7,359 bases of DNA from Clostridia bacterium (GTDB taxonomy: Bacteria > Bacillota > DULZ01). The position numbers and the translations under genes are program-made. This document shows positions 6,269 through 7,359 of this stretch, piece after piece. The DNA is taken from the NCBI GenBank assembly GCA_012520135.1, contig JAAYOX010000183.1, positions 1-7,359 of the forward strand. The letters are read 5' to 3'. Below the pieces are notes generated by a model, which did not search any database, was not told the origin of the DNA, and was given only the letters and a program-made list of their open reading frames with translations. Positions within the stretch are counted from its first letter, which is position 1; each line of letters starts with the position of its first letter.

Positions 6269-6447
6269 CAAGGGAGGTGATACAAGCAACGTTGCCGATC
6301 GTGGCAAAAGCTTACGAAATATTCTAACCGGGGAGGGGATAGCGACACAGTAACTGCAGTCTAGGGCTTTTCTGACCTGCCCAGGAAGGCTGGGTTTGGA
6401 AAAGTCATAGTCAATGGTAGGAACTAAAAAGGAGCGTGTAAGAAATA
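6269..6447 (+). other. Structured 5' leader of the cytochrome gene
   Basis: The leader contains a strong Shine-Dalgarno-like AGGGAGGTGAT (6271-6281) with no properly spaced start codon. It also has the palindrome GCAACGTTGC (6286-6295), an alternative hairpin TTGCC/GGCAA (6292-6296 with 6303-6307) and the palindrome ACTGCAGT (6353-6360). A larger hairpin follows: CTTTTC (6367-6372) pairs with GAAAAG (6399-6404) below an internal loop, and CCCAG (6380-6384) pairs with CTGGG (6390-6394). The real ribosome binding site GGAG is at 6431-6434. This density of pairing suggests a regulated leader, but I could not assign it to a known riboswitch class. Confidence 0.35.
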
Positions 6448-7359
6448 ATGAAAAAGCATTGGTGGTTAATAGCCGTAGTCTTGATTTTTGCAATGGCTTT
6501 GCCGGTTGCAGCAAATCAGGCTATTAAAATTTATGTGGGCGATCAAGAATTGAAGACCGACGTACCGGCACAAGTAATCAACGGCCGTACTTTGGTTCCT
6601 CTTCGGGCGATTGCCGAATACCTTGGCAACGAGGTTAATTATGATGCTAATACCAACACCGTGACTATCGAGGCCGGTTCAGACCTGGATGTAGTTACAG
6701 CTATCAGCAGTGAATGGGCTACCGCCGGTCACGCTAATGTTAGTCGTCCCCTGTCTTACGCAGGTATCAGAGCAAGCTGTGCCCCTTGCCATTCCGGGAA
6801 CATGCTGCAACAAGCTTTAACTGACAATCCTTATAACCCGAAATTTGAATCCGTTGACGGGAAATATACCTTTGATACAAACGACGTCGAAATGCCGACT
6901 CCTATTGATTGTGCGACTTGCCACAGCGGCATCGGCGCTGAAATGATCGCAACAGGTATCATGCCCGGCGAATTCAACGTATTTAACAATGGTGAGGATT
7001 GGAACGTCGGCGATGCTAACGCCCTTTGCTACACCTGCCACAACGGCAGAAGGAATCCTGATGCTATTTATAATTCCTGGGTAACCGAAGGTGCCACAAG
7101 ACAAAGATCTTATCCGCACCATGCTGTAGGTGCTCTGGTAACCGGTAAGGGCGGTATGGAATATCCCGATGCTACTTACGTAAATCAAGGCTTCCACAAG
7201 GATGGCTGCGTAGGCTGTCATATGCCTGAAACCGATGGCTATGTAAGCCATAAGTTTGGCGGTGCTGATATGTCCAGCTGCACAAAGTGTCACCCCAACA
7301 AGCTTACCGAAGTGCAGAAAGGTCTTGAAGAAAGACTGGCTGAACTGGAAGGCCTGCTA
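6448..7359 (+). CDS. Secreted multiheme c-type cytochrome with copper-amine-oxidase-N-like domain (3' end outside window)
   Basis: 304 codons are open to the right edge. The ATG at 6448 follows a stop codon in the same frame at 6439 and sits 13 nt after GGAG (6431-6434), a rather long spacing. Residues 1-22 form a signal peptide: MKKHWW, a hydrophobic core, then PVAA before N23. Residues about 26-75 match the copper-amine-oxidase N-terminal domain family (IYVGDQEL, then INGRTLVPLRAIAEYLG, then a repeat of V-TI). Five CxxCH haem c sites follow: CAPCH 111-115, CATCH 155-159, CYTCH 194-198, CVGCH 254-258 and CTKCH 278-282. Extra histidines (95, 224, 225, 250, 268) could serve as distal haem ligands. 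The visible C-terminus (EVQKGLEERLAELEGLL, 288-304) looks like a helix or coiled coil. The likely role is extracytoplasmic electron transfer. The electron donor and acceptor are unknown, and more haems may lie beyond the edge. Confidence 0.93.
   Translation, partial: MKKHWWLIAVVLIFAMALPVAANQAIKIYVGDQELKTDVPAQVINGRTLVPLRAIAEYLGNEVNYDANTNTVTIEAGSDLDVVTAISSEWATAGHANVSRPLSYAGIRASCAPCHSGNMLQQALTDNPYNPKFESVDGKYTFDTNDVEMPTPIDCATCHSGIGAEMIATGIMPGEFNVFNNGEDWNVGDANALCYTCHNGRRNPDAIYNSWVTEGATRQRSYPHHAVGALVTGKGGMEYPDATYVNQGFHKDGCVGCHMPETDGYVSHKFGGADMSSCTKCHPNKLTEVQKGLEERLAELEGLL

Larger units (their letters stand above)
5800..6447. other. Intergenic region between the operon and the cytochrome gene
   Basis: This 648-nt stretch has no convincing coding frame on either strand. 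It is more AT-rich than its neighbours, especially at 6060-6270. It contains the hairpin and inverted-repeat elements listed separately. Variants of TTGCA/TGCAA recur (near 5870, 5893, 6087, 6211, 6236), which could be binding half-sites or chance in AT-rich DNA. No tRNA, insertion sequence or CRISPR repeat was seen. Confidence 0.6.

Noticed and set aside
6292..6450. Possible cyclic-di-GMP-I (GEMM) riboswitch, from GGCAAA near 6303 and GACACAG...GTCTAGGG near 6344-6366.
   Set aside because: Only short pieces resemble the class. The interval between them is too long and the conserved receptor-side GCTGCCGA-type segment is missing, so the match is not supportable by eye.
6817..7293. Minus-strand open frame of 158 codons opposite the cytochrome.
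   Set aside because: The plus strand has signal peptide, domain and five CxxCH motifs; the reverse frame has no family features.

Overview
The window looks like part of a genome of an anaerobic, probably Gram-positive (Bacillota/Clostridia) bacterium. The reasons are strong GGAGG-type ribosome binding sites, moderate base composition, a butyrate-type beta-oxidation operon of clostridial style, and a secreted multiheme cytochrome c carrying a copper-amine-oxidase-N-like domain. That domain is common in surface proteins of Bacillota. A syntrophic or metal/extracellular-electron-respiring member of the Peptococcaceae-like Clostridia would fit, but this is inference and no species is claimed.

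Region 1 (1-1407) is regulatory. It opens inside a sigma-54-dependent enhancer-binding protein (EBP) whose AAA+ and Fis-type HTH domains are complete but whose N-terminal sensory part lies outside the window. A decayed fragment of a second, different EBP follows (about 910-1107). Next come a perfect 8-bp-arm inverted repeat (1132-1156) and a well-matched -24/-12 sigma-54 promoter (1255-1269). A 5' leader of about 127 nt precedes the first metabolic gene. Together these read as a local control circuit: EBP, upstream activator site, sigma-54 promoter, operon.

Region 2 (1408-5799) is a tight four-gene operon: thiolase, acyl-CoA dehydrogenase 1, 3-hydroxybutyryl-CoA dehydrogenase, acyl-CoA dehydrogenase 2. 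The gaps are 20-28 nt and each gene has its own Shine-Dalgarno sequence. The set covers three of the four steps between butyryl-CoA and acetyl-CoA, in either direction. Enoyl-CoA hydratase, EtfAB and CoA-activating enzymes are not in the window and must come from elsewhere.

Region 3 (5800-6447) is a 648-nt intergenic stretch with no convincing gene. It holds a rho-independent-like hairpin (6018-6041) and several inverted repeats (5868-5899, 6183-6202, 6210-6239). A structured, Shine-Dalgarno-containing leader lies before the next gene.

Region 4 (6448-7359, open at the right edge) encodes a secreted protein with a signal peptide, a copper-amine-oxidase-N-like domain and at least five CxxCH haem-binding motifs. 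It is probably a separate transcription unit. Its placement next to a reductant-producing or reductant-consuming beta-oxidation operon suggests, but does not prove, a link to electron disposal at the cell surface.
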